A stretch of DNA of 64,000 nucleotides, from the NCBI RefSeq assembly GCF_000719265.1, contig NZ_JOFL01000029.1, forward strand, positions 3,818 through 67,817, in the 5' to 3' direction. This stretch comes from Streptomyces roseoverticillatus (lineage in GTDB: Bacteria > Actinomycetota > Actinomycetes > Streptomycetales > Streptomycetaceae). The position numbers and the translations under genes are program-made. How positions within the stretch are numbered: position 1 is the stretch's first letter; the number at the start of each line of letters is the position of its first letter. Positions 53,159 to 60,918 of this stretch are shown here, piece by piece. Below the pieces are notes generated by a model that was not told the DNA's origin, did not search any database, and saw nothing but the letters and a program-made list of their open reading frames with translations.

Positions 53159-53525
53159 GGGGATGATCGGTTTCGACAGCGGATGTCGAAGCAGGGGAAG
53201 CGTGTCGAGGAAGCGGCAATGATCTCGTAAACCATATGTCGCAACCAATAATCGCCAACACCAAGCGCGATTCCTTCGCCCTCGCTGCCTAAGTAGCGAC
53301 TTGCGAAGTGTCAGCCCGGGGCTGTTCCCGACCCGGATCCTGGCATCAGCTAGGGAACTAAACCACTAGGCCCGGTCACGGGGCCTGGTGGGAAATCAAA
53401 CAGTGACTGAGCCCGTCGGAGACTTGTTCGCGTGATCTCCGGGGCTGAGAAAATCGCAGCGAACTGCACACGGAGAAGCCCTGATTCTGCACCGTTGGAC
53501 GCGGGTTCGATTCCCGCCATCTCCA
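53159..53525 (+). ncRNA. ssrA: tmRNA (SsrA)
   Basis: A transfer-messenger RNA of about 367 bases. The 5' GGGGATG (53159) pairs with CATCTCC (53518-53524), leaving discriminator A at 53525; CCA is not encoded. The T-arm GGGTTCGATTCCCG is at the 3' end. The tag frame 53254-53292 starts with GCC and reads ANTKRDSFALAA, then TAA and TAG in another frame. Pseudoknot-forming G/C blocks lie in 53310-53400. The 3' half with the T-arm could be mistaken for a tRNA gene, but no full cloverleaf exists there. Confidence 0.95.
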
Positions 53526-53541
53526 CTCATCCCATGTGGGC

Positions 53542-53581
53542 AAAAGCCCCTGATCTGCGGAAACGCAGGCCAGGGGCTTTT
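53542..53581 (+). terminator. Rho-independent terminator of ssrA
   Basis: AAAAGCCCCTG (53542-53552) pairs with CAGGGGCTTTT (53571-53581) around an inner hairpin CTGCG-GAAA-CGCAG. A run of T ends it. Confidence 0.92.
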
Positions 53582-53662
53582 GTCATGCCGAGCCCGCGCA
53601 ACCGATCGGCTCCCCCGGCCCTCTTTCTTGGTGACGCTCCATGGCGAGGGGGTGGTGGCCCG

Positions 53663-54880
53663 GTGAACCGGACGCGTACGGCGGTGGCCGCAGTGCTGGC
53701 CACGGGAATCCTGTGGTTCGCCGGAGGCGCCGCCCCGGCGTTCGCCGGCGACAGCAGCCACGCAGGTGACGGCGGCCCCGTACACGTGCTGCTCAACAGC
53801 GCCTTCGACAACCGCCCCGGCGAGCTCGTCGACATAGAGGTGCAGGGCGTCCGCGAGCGGGGCGACGTCACCGTCTCCTCGCCCGTCTTCCCGCACGCCG
53901 TCCGGCTCGCGCCGCGCGCGCACGCCCACCACGGCCGTCCGGCCATCGCGATGACCACCGGGCCCGGCACGTACCCGCTCACCGTCCGGGCCGGCGGCCG
54001 GGTCGTCGCGAAGGACCGCGTCGAGGTGAAGCCGTCGCGGCGGCCGAGCTTCACGGCGGCCTCGCCCGGCGAGGTGCTGCGGCCGGGGGAGCGGCTGTGG
54101 ATGGCGTACGACGACCTGTACCCCGGCGAGACCGGGCAGTCCTTCGCCGTGCGCTCGCCCGCCTTCCGCAAGGAGGTGCGGCTGGCGCACGACCCGAAGA
54201 GCACGGACTGGAACAATCCGCGGCTGTTCTCCGGGGCGGCAGAGCTGCCGCAGGGCGTCCGCGACGGCACGTACAAGGTCACGCTGTACGGGCCGGGCGG
54301 GCGCGTCGTCGACGAGAAGCCGCTGACGGTGCGGGCGGCGCGGCCCGGCGACCGCGACTACGTCGGCAGGGCGCGCGGGCCCGCCTTCTTCGGCACCTCG
54401 GCGGCGTCCGGGCCGGGGGGCGCCCGTGACCGCGGCCACCGGGTCCCGGCCGGCGGCACGGTCAATGTCCTGTGGCGCGACCGGGCGCCCGACCCGGGCG
54501 AGGAGGAGCGGCTGACGGCCACGTCGCCGGCGTTCGAGCGGCCGGTGCGGCTGCGGCGCGACGACAGCAAGGCGGGCGACGGGGACGATCCGCGGTACTA
54601 CGCGCCCGCCCGGATCCGGCAGGGGCTCGCGCCCGGGACGTACGCGGTCACGGTGGCCAGCCACCACGGGCGGGTCACGAAGGTGGCCCACCTGGAGATC
54701 ACGGCCGCCGCCGCGACGGCCAAGGACTCCGGCACCTCCAAGGCCGGCGGGAGCTCCGGGATGACCGTGGCCTACGTGGCGGGCGGGACGACCGGTGGGG
54801 TCCTCGCGGCCGCGGGCCTCGGGGCGCTCCTCAAGCGGCGAGCCGTGCGGCGAGGGCACGGCGGCCCGCCGTCGCCGTGA
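53663..54880 (+). CDS. Secreted surface protein with three related beta domains
   Basis: A 405-residue protein with a signal peptide (VNRTRTAVAAVLATGILWFA then GGAAPAFA), three similar segments of about 90-110 residues, each with a PGE/PGG-type strand, a SPAF/SPVF...VRL motif and a closing GTYxVTV (about 35-125, 130-225, 250-360), and a C-terminal helix (MTVAYVAGGTTGGVLAAAGLGALL) followed by basic residues. It is probably anchored to the membrane on the outside. No family was recognised. GTG at 53663 starts the signal peptide. Its 3' end overlaps the convergent MFS gene by 50 bases. Confidence 0.72.
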   Translation: MNRTRTAVAAVLATGILWFAGGAAPAFAGDSSHAGDGGPVHVLLNSAFDNRPGELVDIEVQGVRERGDVTVSSPVFPHAVRLAPRAHAHHGRPAIAMTTGPGTYPLTVRAGGRVVAKDRVEVKPSRRPSFTAASPGEVLRPGERLWMAYDDLYPGETGQSFAVRSPAFRKEVRLAHDPKSTDWNNPRLFSGAAELPQGVRDGTYKVTLYGPGGRVVDEKPLTVRAARPGDRDYVGRARGPAFFGTSAASGPGGARDRGHRVPAGGTVNVLWRDRAPDPGEEERLTATSPAFERPVRLRRDDSKAGDGDDPRYYAPARIRQGLAPGTYAVTVASHHGRVTKVAHLEITAAAATAKDSGTSKAGGSSGMTVAYVAGGTTGGVLAAAGLGALLKRRAVRRGHGGPPSP

Positions 54881-56036
54881 GCAGCGCGGTCGCCGCGGCG
54901 GCGGCCGGTACGGCGTAGCCCGCCGCCCCCGCGTGCTCCACGGCGTAGCCGCCGGCCGCCGAGCCGGCCGCGATGCCGGCGAGGAGGCCGGTCACGGCCA
55001 GGGTCATGCCCTCGTTGAGGCTGCCGGGCGGGGTCAGGCCCTGGACGAGGTTCATGCCCGTGACCATGGTGGGCGCCGTGGCCATGCCCGCCAGGAGCAG
55101 CGCGACGGCGAGGGCGGGCAGGCCGCCGCCCGCGGTCGTCGCCGCGAGCGGCAGCAGCGCGAGGGCGGCCATCGCCGCCAGGCAGCGGGGGAAGCGGGCG
55201 GCCGCGGGGGCCGCCGGGCGCGTCAGCCCGTAGAGCAGGCCCGCCGCGCAGGAGCCCGCGGCCTGCAGGGCCAGGACGGCTCCCGCGGCCGGGCGGTGGC
55301 CCTCGGCGTCGGCGAAGCCGATTGTCACCACCTCCAGCGAGCCGAACAGCGCGCCCGTGCAGAGGAAGGCGGCCAGGACCGCGGTCAGGCCGGGGTTTCC
55401 GCGGAGCGGCGAGCGCGGGCGTACGGGTCCGGCGGCTATGGGGGGTTCGGTGCGCTTCTGGGCCGCGAAGAGCACGGCGCCGGTGAGGAACATCAGCGCG
55501 GCGGTGAGCGTGCCCGCCTCCGGGAAGAAGGACGTGCACAGGAACGTCGCGAGGACCGGGCCGAGCATGAAGCACGCCTCGTCCGCGGCCTGCTCGAAGG
55601 CGTTGGCGGTGTGCAGGGCGGCCGGGTCGGCGCGCAGGAGGTGCGACCAGCGGGCGCGGGACATGCCGCCGGTGTTGGGGGTGGTCGCGGTCGCCGCGTA
55701 GCAGGCGAACAGGGTCCAGGCGGGGGCGTCCGCGTGCACGCACACGACCAGGGCCAGGGAGCCCAGTGCGGCCAGGGCGGCGGCGGGGACGGTGACGCGG
55801 GCCTGCCCGTGGCGGTCCACGAGCCGGGCCGTCAGCGGGCCGGCGACCGCCGTCGCGGCGAGACCGGTCGCGGTGACGGCGCCGGCGAGCGCGTACGAGC
55901 CGCGGGCGGCGGAGATCATCAGGACGGCGCTGACGCCGAACATGCCCATGGGGAGGCGGGCGAGGAGGTTCCAGGCGGTGAACGCGCGGGCGCCGGGGAC
56001 GGCGAAGAGACGGGCGTACGGGGCGAGCGGGGACAT
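54831..56036 (-). CDS. MFS transporter
   Basis: A 401-residue major facilitator superfamily protein with 12 predicted helices. The loop between helices 2 and 3 (GPLTARLVDRHGQARV) matches the MFS motif A pattern with D and R; a second half begins near residue 205. The substrate is unknown; many such proteins export drugs or metabolites. ATG at 56036 opens MSPLAPYARLFAVPGARAFT. It is divergent from a LysR-type gene, a common exporter/regulator arrangement. Confidence 0.83.
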   Translation of the reverse strand: MSPLAPYARLFAVPGARAFTAWNLLARLPMGMFGVSAVLMISAARGSYALAGAVTATGLAATAVAGPLTARLVDRHGQARVTVPAAALAALGSLALVVCVHADAPAWTLFACYAATATTPNTGGMSRARWSHLLRADPAALHTANAFEQAADEACFMLGPVLATFLCTSFFPEAGTLTAALMFLTGAVLFAAQKRTEPPIAAGPVRPRSPLRGNPGLTAVLAAFLCTGALFGSLEVVTIGFADAEGHRPAAGAVLALQAAGSCAAGLLYGLTRPAAPAAARFPRCLAAMAALALLPLAATTAGGGLPALAVALLLAGMATAPTMVTGMNLVQGLTPPGSLNEGMTLAVTGLLAGIAAGSAAGGYAVEHAGAAGYAVPAAAAATALLTATAGRRALAARLAA

Positions 56037-56120
56037 GGACCGAGCTTCGCGGTCGCCCGCGCACGCGGTCCAACACCTGAACTGTCGCCATTCACGCGCA
56101 TCTGTTGTTAACTGCGGCCC

Positions 56121-57080
56121 GTGCCGTACGACATAGAACCGCGGTTGCTGCGGGCGTTCACCGTGGTCGCCGAGGAATTGCACTTCACCCGGGCCGCGGC
56201 CCGGCTGTTCACCGCCCAGCAGGCGCTGAGCCGGGACGTCCGGCGGCTCGAACAGCGGCTGGGCAGCGTGCTGTTCACCCGGATGACGCGTCAGGTCACG
56301 CTGACCGCCGAGGGCGAACGGCTCCTGCCGTACGCACGGCGGGTGCTCGCCGCGCACGAGGAACTGGACGCGGCCTGGGCGCGTGAGGAACGGCCGCTGA
56401 TCGTGGACTGCGCGGCCACGGTCGGCACGGCGTGGCGGGTACTGACCGCCGCGCGCGGCGCGGCGCCGGAACACGAGCTGGTGGCGCGCTTCCACAGCGG
56501 GCTCACCGGCGCGGCCGGCGAGATCCTCGCGGGGCGGCTGGACGTCTCCTTCGGGCGCGTGGCCGGCCTCGACCCGGCGGTGCGGGGGAGGCTGGAGCAC
56601 TGCCCCGTGCGGTACGAGCCGATGGCCGTGCTCCTGCCCGGGGAACACCGGCTGGCGGCCCTGCCGGAGGTGCCGCTGGACTCCCTCGCGGGGGAGACGC
56701 TCTACGCCGCCGCCGGCAACCCCGCCACCGCCGAGTGGACGGACCTCGCCGAGCGGCTCTTCGAGGGACGGGGCATCGGGATCGCCGCGCCCTTCCCGGA
56801 GCTCGAGGGGAAGGAGGAGTTCGTGCGGGTGGTGCGGCGGCGGGGGTGGTCGGTCCTGGCGAGCGTGGAGTTCATCGACGTTCCAGGGATGGTCCTGCGC
56901 CCCCTCGTCGACCCGGTGCCGCTCTCCCCGGTCTCCATGGTCTGGCGCCGAGGCCTGCGCCACCCGGCGCTGGCGTCCTTGCGGACGGCGGCGACGTCTT
57001 TGGCGACGGACGGCGCGTGGCTGACCCGCCCGCCCGGGGCGTGGCTCCCACCGGGGGATGAGGCGGTGATGTGCGCGTGA
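56121..57080 (+). CDS. LysR-family transcriptional regulator
   Basis: A 319-residue regulator. The N-terminal HTH (LLRAFTVVAEELHFTRAAARLFTAQQALSRDVRRLEQRLG and VLFTRMTRQVTLTAEG) is typical of LysR, and the C-terminal periplasmic-binding-like domain senses a ligand (DVSFGRVAG, VLLPGEHRLA). GTG at 56121 gives VPYDIEPRLLRAF. It is divergent from the MFS gene; the 84-base gap should hold a shared operator, though no clear T-N11-A palindrome was found. Confidence 0.86.
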   Translation: MPYDIEPRLLRAFTVVAEELHFTRAAARLFTAQQALSRDVRRLEQRLGSVLFTRMTRQVTLTAEGERLLPYARRVLAAHEELDAAWAREERPLIVDCAATVGTAWRVLTAARGAAPEHELVARFHSGLTGAAGEILAGRLDVSFGRVAGLDPAVRGRLEHCPVRYEPMAVLLPGEHRLAALPEVPLDSLAGETLYAAAGNPATAEWTDLAERLFEGRGIGIAAPFPELEGKEEFVRVVRRRGWSVLASVEFIDVPGMVLRPLVDPVPLSPVSMVWRRGLRHPALASLRTAATSLATDGAWLTRPPGAWLPPGDEAVMCA

Positions 57081-57396
57081 CGCGGCCCTTGGACGGGCGG
57101 CGCCGGCCGGGCGCCGCCGGGTCCGCGCGGCGGGGGAAGTTGCCGGTGGCGGCGGTGATGAGAGCCGGCGCCGTCTGTCTTCCGCCGCGGGGCGAGTGAC
57201 CCCGACGGTGGTGGCCGGCGGTGCCGAACCGGCGGTCGGTTGGGTACTGCCGGGTCCGCGCGGCGGGGGCTGATCGCCGTTGCGGCGGCGGATGTTGCCG
57301 GGGCGGTGAGGGGAGCCGGTGGCCGGCGGTGCCGTGCCGGCAGTCCGCGGGGTCGCGGGGTTAACACCTCGCCCCCTCGCGAGGCACTCTGGTGGG
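57081..57396. repeat. 316-base non-coding stretch with direct repeats
   Basis: GCCGGGTCCGCGCGGCGGGG(G) occurs at 57116-57136 and 57249-57269, and the bases GGTGGCCGGCGGTGCCG recur near 57208 and 57319. CTGATCGCCG(T/C)(T/C)GCGGCGG-like sequence links it weakly to the duplication at 45995-46388. No gene is supported. Confidence 0.5.
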
Positions 57397-57993
57397 GTGG
57401 TGACGCCGGCTTCGTACGGGTTGAGGTTTGACGCCGGGCGGCTCTGTCTGGATCTGGTGGCCACGGCCGGCGGCGGCCGGCCCGGCGAGGAGCCGGTCGA
57501 GCGGCTCGACGGCCCCGAGCGCCTGCGCGACTGGCTCCTCGGCTCCGGAGCGGTCCCGCCCGGCACGCCGCTGGCGGCCGTGGACGCCGCCTGGCTCGGC
57601 CGTTTCCGCGCGGCCCGCGACCTGCTGCACCGCGTGGTCCACGCCGAGGTCGACGGCCGCGCCGCCGGCCCCGACCTGGAGCGGGTGAACGCCCTCGCCG
57701 TCACGGCCCCGCCCGCGCTGAAGGCGGACCGGGGCGCCGACGGGGTCCTGTCGCGGAGCCTCGTCGGGGCGCCCGACTGCGGCGCCCTGCTGGGGCAGAT
57801 CGCGCGCGACGCGGTGGAGTTGCTCACCGACCCCGCCGCGCGCGGCCAGTTGCGCCGCTGCGAGGGCGAGACGTGTTCCCTGGTCTACCTGGACACGTCC
57901 CGGGGCCGCCGGCGCCGCTGGTGTTCCAGCGAGGTCTGCGGGAACCGCGAGCGCGTGGCCCGGCACCGCCGCCGCGCGGTCGGCACCCGCTGA
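57397..57993 (+). CDS. CGNR zinc-finger (ABATE domain) regulator
   Basis: A 198-residue protein. An N-terminal ABATE-type domain (LRFDAGRLCLDLVATAGG, then LRDWLLGSGAV) is followed by a C-terminal CGNR zinc finger: RRCEGETCSLVYLDTSRG then RRRRWCSSEVCGNRERVARH. These proteins are thought to be stress-responsive DNA-binding regulators. The start is one of two adjacent GTG codons at 57397 and 57400. It is convergent with the CHRD gene. Confidence 0.82.
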   Translation: MVTPASYGLRFDAGRLCLDLVATAGGGRPGEEPVERLDGPERLRDWLLGSGAVPPGTPLAAVDAAWLGRFRAARDLLHRVVHAEVDGRAAGPDLERVNALAVTAPPALKADRGADGVLSRSLVGAPDCGALLGQIARDAVELLTDPAARGQLRRCEGETCSLVYLDTSRGRRRRWCSSEVCGNRERVARHRRRAVGTR

Positions 57994-58034
57994 CGGCGGC
58001 CGGCCTGAAGACCGTCAGCCTGACGGCCGTCAGC
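57990..58034. terminator. overlapping inverted repeats between convergent genes
   Basis: CTGACGG (57990-57996) can pair with CCGTCAG (58012-58018), which can also pair with CTGACGG at 58020-58026; a further CCGTCAG follows. The alternative pairings may end transcription from both sides. Confidence 0.35.
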
Positions 58035-58047
58035 CTGAAGGCCCCGG

Positions 58048-59085
58048 TCAGCGCCCGATGAAGACGTAGTCCGCCCGGTACGGCACGGCCGCCGTCGGCT
58101 GCCGCTGCGGGTCGCAGGGCCCGGCCGGGGCGACGCCTCCCCGCGTGTTGAGCCGCAGGATCTCCGTGGTGGAGGCGAGGACGCCCGTCCCCGCGCCGGA
58201 CCGGGCCGCGCGCAGGTCGAGCTCGGGGACGTTCCCGTCCCCGTTCGGGGTCCTGGTGACGACCTTGCCGGTGACGGCGGACCGGTCGGGCGCGACCCAC
58301 TGCGGGTCGCCTCCGGGCCGTACGAAGGAGTGGGCGATGTTCCCGCTGAGCGTGGCGGAGACGTTGTCCTGGGTGAAGGCGAACCCGCCGCCGTCCTGCT
58401 TGCGGCACGCGTAGATCTGGCGGCCTTCGACGACGGACGCCTGGACGGCGTTCACAGCGCTGTTCATGTCGAGCGGCGCGCTCAGCCGGTGCACCTGCCC
58501 CCGTACCGCGCCACCGGGGAACTCGCCGGTGTGCAGGTTGAGGTAGAAGCCGCCGGGCCCGGCCGCGAGGTCGCCCAGGAGCTTCCGGTCGGTGACCTTC
58601 ACGGTGCCGGTGGCGCTGGTCCGGCCGTCGGGCAGCTTCTGCGCGAAGAACGGGATCCGCACGTCGCCGTTCTTGCCGCGTTCCCCCTGGTGGAGGTGGG
58701 CCGCGGTGGGCGTGGCGATGCCGCGGAAGGAGAAGGCGAAGGACACCTCGTCGCCCTGGACGCGCAGGAAGGCGACGGCCTGCCCGTCCTTGTCGCCGGT
58801 GGCCTTGCCGTCCGCCGCGGGAACCTCGTTCGCGCCGCTGAGGCTGCCGGCGAAGAAGACGGCGCCCTCGCGGTCGGGGCTGCTGACCGGCCCGAGCGAG
58901 CCGCCGGCCGTGCTCCCGTCCGCGCCGCCGTGCCCCGAGTGCGCCGACGACGAGGCCGGCGCCCCGGCCGTCCCGCCGCCCTCCTCGCCCGGCACCACCG
59001 CGAAGGCGATGCCGACCCCCGCGGCAACGGCCGCCGCGGTGGCGGTGGCGACGATCGTCCGGCGCTTGCCCACGATGCGGTTCAT
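58048..59085 (-). CDS. Secreted CHRD-DUF3455 fusion protein
   Basis: A 345-residue exported protein. An N-terminal hydrophobic segment (IVATATAAAVAAGVGIAFAV) is followed by a Gly/Ser/His spacer. Residues about 75-170 are a CHRD domain (FFAGSLSGANEVPAADGKA, AHLHQGERGKNGDVRIPFF, FYLNLHTGEFPGGAVRGQ). Residues about 185-340 fit DUF3455 (QIYACRKQDGGGFAFTQDNV, DPQWVAPDRSAVTGKVV, LRLNTRGGVAPAGPCDP, VPYRADYVF). ATG at 59085 has GGGGAGGTTCACC upstream. It is divergent from the ECF sigma gene with an ECF-like promoter, so it is probably a target of that sigma factor. Confidence 0.8.
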   Translation of the reverse strand: MNRIVGKRRTIVATATAAAVAAGVGIAFAVVPGEEGGGTAGAPASSSAHSGHGGADGSTAGGSLGPVSSPDREGAVFFAGSLSGANEVPAADGKATGDKDGQAVAFLRVQGDEVSFAFSFRGIATPTAAHLHQGERGKNGDVRIPFFAQKLPDGRTSATGTVKVTDRKLLGDLAAGPGGFYLNLHTGEFPGGAVRGQVHRLSAPLDMNSAVNAVQASVVEGRQIYACRKQDGGGFAFTQDNVSATLSGNIAHSFVRPGGDPQWVAPDRSAVTGKVVTRTPNGDGNVPELDLRAARSGAGTGVLASTTEILRLNTRGGVAPAGPCDPQRQPTAAVPYRADYVFIGR

Positions 59086-59149
59086 GGTGAACCTCCCCGT
59101 TCTCCCCGTACGGGGCCGGTGCCCCCTGCACCGGTCTCCCGGGCTGTCG

Positions 59150-59176
59150 TACGGGCCCGGCACCGGCCCCCGTTCA
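59150..59176 (-). promoter_or_regulatory. ECF-type promoter driving the CHRD gene
   Basis: On the minus strand, TGAAC (59176-59172) and CGTA (59153-59150) are separated by 18 bases, the AAC / CGT pattern of ECF sigma promoters. The start codon is about 65 bases downstream. Confidence 0.55.
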
Positions 59177-59216
59177 GCGGGGAATTGAGGCCTGTGTCAC
59201 GGGCCCACGGCTGAAC

Positions 59217-59256
59217 GGGGACGCCATTCGATCCGTGGGGACGCCATTCGATCCGT
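59217..59256 (+). repeat. 20-base tandem direct repeat in the sigma/CHRD divergent region
   Basis: GGGGACGCCATTCGATCCGT occurs twice head to tail (59217-59236 and 59237-59256). The first copy follows TGAAC (59212-59216) so that its CGT lies 17 bases downstream, making a possible extra ECF promoter. An 11-base inverted repeat CCCCGTTCAGC / GCTGAACGGGG (59168-59178, 59210-59220) precedes it. Confidence 0.85.
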
Positions 59257-59294
59257 AGGGCCTTCAGCGGGCTGCGAGATTCCCCGCCACCCGC

Positions 59295-59320
59295 TGAACA
59301 GGCCGCCCACCCGGCCCGTA
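59295..59320 (+). promoter_or_regulatory. ECF-type promoter driving the sigma operon
   Basis: TGAAC (59295-59299) and CGTA (59317-59320) are 17 bases apart on the plus strand, the same element as on the minus strand for the CHRD gene. It implies autoregulation; the leader would be about 115 bases. Confidence 0.55.
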
Positions 59321-59442
59321 CTCATGGGGGAAGGGGTCCACCGGGCCCCGGCACCGGCGGCGGAACGGGCGGAACCGGCGGCTTCGGCTACTGGCGGGTA
59401 CCGGCCGGATCACCGACGCGCGCTATCGACCGGGGAGAAGGC

Positions 59443-59982
59443 TTGCGCAAGGATGCCGCCGTGGCTGACAGGACGAGCCCCGACGAGGAACTGATGCGGG
59501 CGCTCTACGAAGAGCACGCGGGCCCGCTCCTCGCCTTCGTGCTGCGCCTGGTGGACGGGGACCGCCAGCGGGCGGAGGACGTCGTCCAGGAGACGCTCCT
59601 GCGCGCCTGGCGCAACGCCGACCGGCTGCGCGGGGCGCCCGGCTCCGTACGGCCCTGGCTGGTGACCGTCGCCCGGCGCATCGTGATCGACAACCATCGC
59701 AGCCGGCAGGCGCGCCCGCGCGAGGTCGACCCCGGCCCGCTGGAGCTGATCCCGGCGGCGGACGAGATCGACCGGGCGCTGCGCCTGATGACGATCTCCG
59801 ACGCGCTGGGCGACCTGACGGAGGCGCACCGGGAGGCGCTGATCGAGACCTATTTCAGGGGACGTACCGTGAGCGAGGCGGCCGAGGTGCTGGGCGTGCC
59901 GGCGGGGACCGTGCGGTCCCGCGTCTTCTACGCACTGCGCTCCATGAAGCTCTCGCTCGAAGAACGAGGAGTGACGGCATGA
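59443..59982 (+). CDS. ECF RNA polymerase sigma factor
   Basis: A 179-residue extracytoplasmic-function sigma factor with region 2 (LYEEHAGPLLAFVLRLVDGD, AEDVVQETLLRAWRNADR) and region 4 (LGDLTEAHREALIETYFRGR, TVSEAAEVLGVPAGTVRSRVFYALRSMK). It resembles the SigL/SigK-like group paired with zinc-binding anti-sigma factors. Either TTG at 59443 (GGGAGAAGG upstream) or GTG at 59461 (AAGGA upstream) may be the start. The stop overlaps the anti-sigma start as ATGA, showing co-translation. Confidence 0.88.
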   Translation: MRKDAAVADRTSPDEELMRALYEEHAGPLLAFVLRLVDGDRQRAEDVVQETLLRAWRNADRLRGAPGSVRPWLVTVARRIVIDNHRSRQARPREVDPGPLELIPAADEIDRALRLMTISDALGDLTEAHREALIETYFRGRTVSEAAEVLGVPAGTVRSRVFYALRSMKLSLEERGVTA

Positions 59983-60776
59983 ACCGGCCGGCACCGGACC
60001 ACGGGCAGTACGAGCGGCACGAGCAGCACACCGCCGTGGGCGCCTACGCGCTCGGCGTCCTCGACGAGGCGGGCGCGGCCCGGTTCGAGGAGCACCTCGC
60101 CGGGTGCCCGGAGTGCGCCGCCGAGCTCGACGGCCTGATGGGTCTGACGCCGCTCCTCGCCGAGCTGAAGGAGGCCGGGCCCGCGCCGGAGGCCCTCGTG
60201 CCCCGCCCGGACCCGGCGCTGCTCGACCGGCTGCTGGACCGGGTCGCGGCCGGCCGCCGCGCGCAGCGCATCCGCCGCCTGTGCCTGGTCGCGGCCGCCG
60301 CCGCGCTGATCGTCGCGGGTCCGCTGGTGGGCGCGGCGGTCTTCTCCGAGGAGGCGCCGGACCACAGCGGCGTGAGCGCGGCCAAGCAGATGTACGAGGA
60401 CGGCGAGAAGATCGGCGCGGTGGATCCGGCGACGAAGGCCGACGTGACGGTCTCGCTGCAGCAGAAGCCGTGGGGCACCCATGTGGCCCTCCGGCTCGCT
60501 CACGTCAGAGGCCCGCTGACCTGCGATCTCGTGGCCGTGGGGAAGAACGGGGAGCGGCAGGTGGTGACGACGTGGGCGGTCCCGCCGGGCGGCTACGGCC
60601 TGGACGGGACGGACACGGCCGGGACGGGCGACAAGCCCGATAGGGCTGACAAGGGCGACAAGTGGAGCAAGGAGCCGCTGTACACGCACGGCGGCGCCGC
60701 ACTGAACCGGAATGACATCTCCCGGTTCGAGGTGCGCACCCTCGACGGCAAGCTCCTCGCCACCGTCAAGGTGTGA
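59979..60776 (+). CDS. Zinc-finger anti-sigma factor
   Basis: A 265-residue membrane anti-sigma factor. The N-terminal ZAS domain has H39-x3-C43-x2-C46 (EEHLAGCPECAAEL) and binds the sigma factor on the inside. One helix (LCLVAAAAALIVAGPLVGAAVF) near residues 98-120 crosses the membrane, and an outer domain of about 145 residues (VTVSLQQKPWGTHVALRLAHV, CDLVAVGKNGERQVVTTWAV) matches the anti-sigma-K-like sensor domain. The ATG overlaps the sigma stop. Confidence 0.87.
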   Translation: MNRPAPDHGQYERHEQHTAVGAYALGVLDEAGAARFEEHLAGCPECAAELDGLMGLTPLLAELKEAGPAPEALVPRPDPALLDRLLDRVAAGRRAQRIRRLCLVAAAAALIVAGPLVGAAVFSEEAPDHSGVSAAKQMYEDGEKIGAVDPATKADVTVSLQQKPWGTHVALRLAHVRGPLTCDLVAVGKNGERQVVTTWAVPPGGYGLDGTDTAGTGDKPDRADKGDKWSKEPLYTHGGAALNRNDISRFEVRTLDGKLLATVKV

Positions 60777-60848
60777 CCACCACCGTGACCACCCGCGTGA
60801 AGGTGTGACCAAAAGGCATTCAGCCCGAATAAAAACAACCATGTCCTG

Positions 60849-60869
60849 ACAGGTGCGCTCAGCACCTGT
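60849..60869. promoter_or_regulatory. inverted repeat upstream of helR
   Basis: ACAGGTGC-GCTCA-GCACCTGT is a perfect 8-base inverted repeat in the 142-base gap before helR; TTGACG follows at 60882-60887. It could be an operator or a small hairpin. Confidence 0.5.
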
Positions 60870-60918
60870 GTTCGCGTACGGTTGACGGCTGCCCTAGGCA
60901 CAGCAGAAGGGGGCTTGG

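Noticed and set aside
53495-53525. A tRNA gene, suggested by the T-arm GGGTTCGATTCCCG.
   Set aside because: The arm belongs to tmRNA; its 5' partner is 360 bases upstream and there is no anticodon arm.
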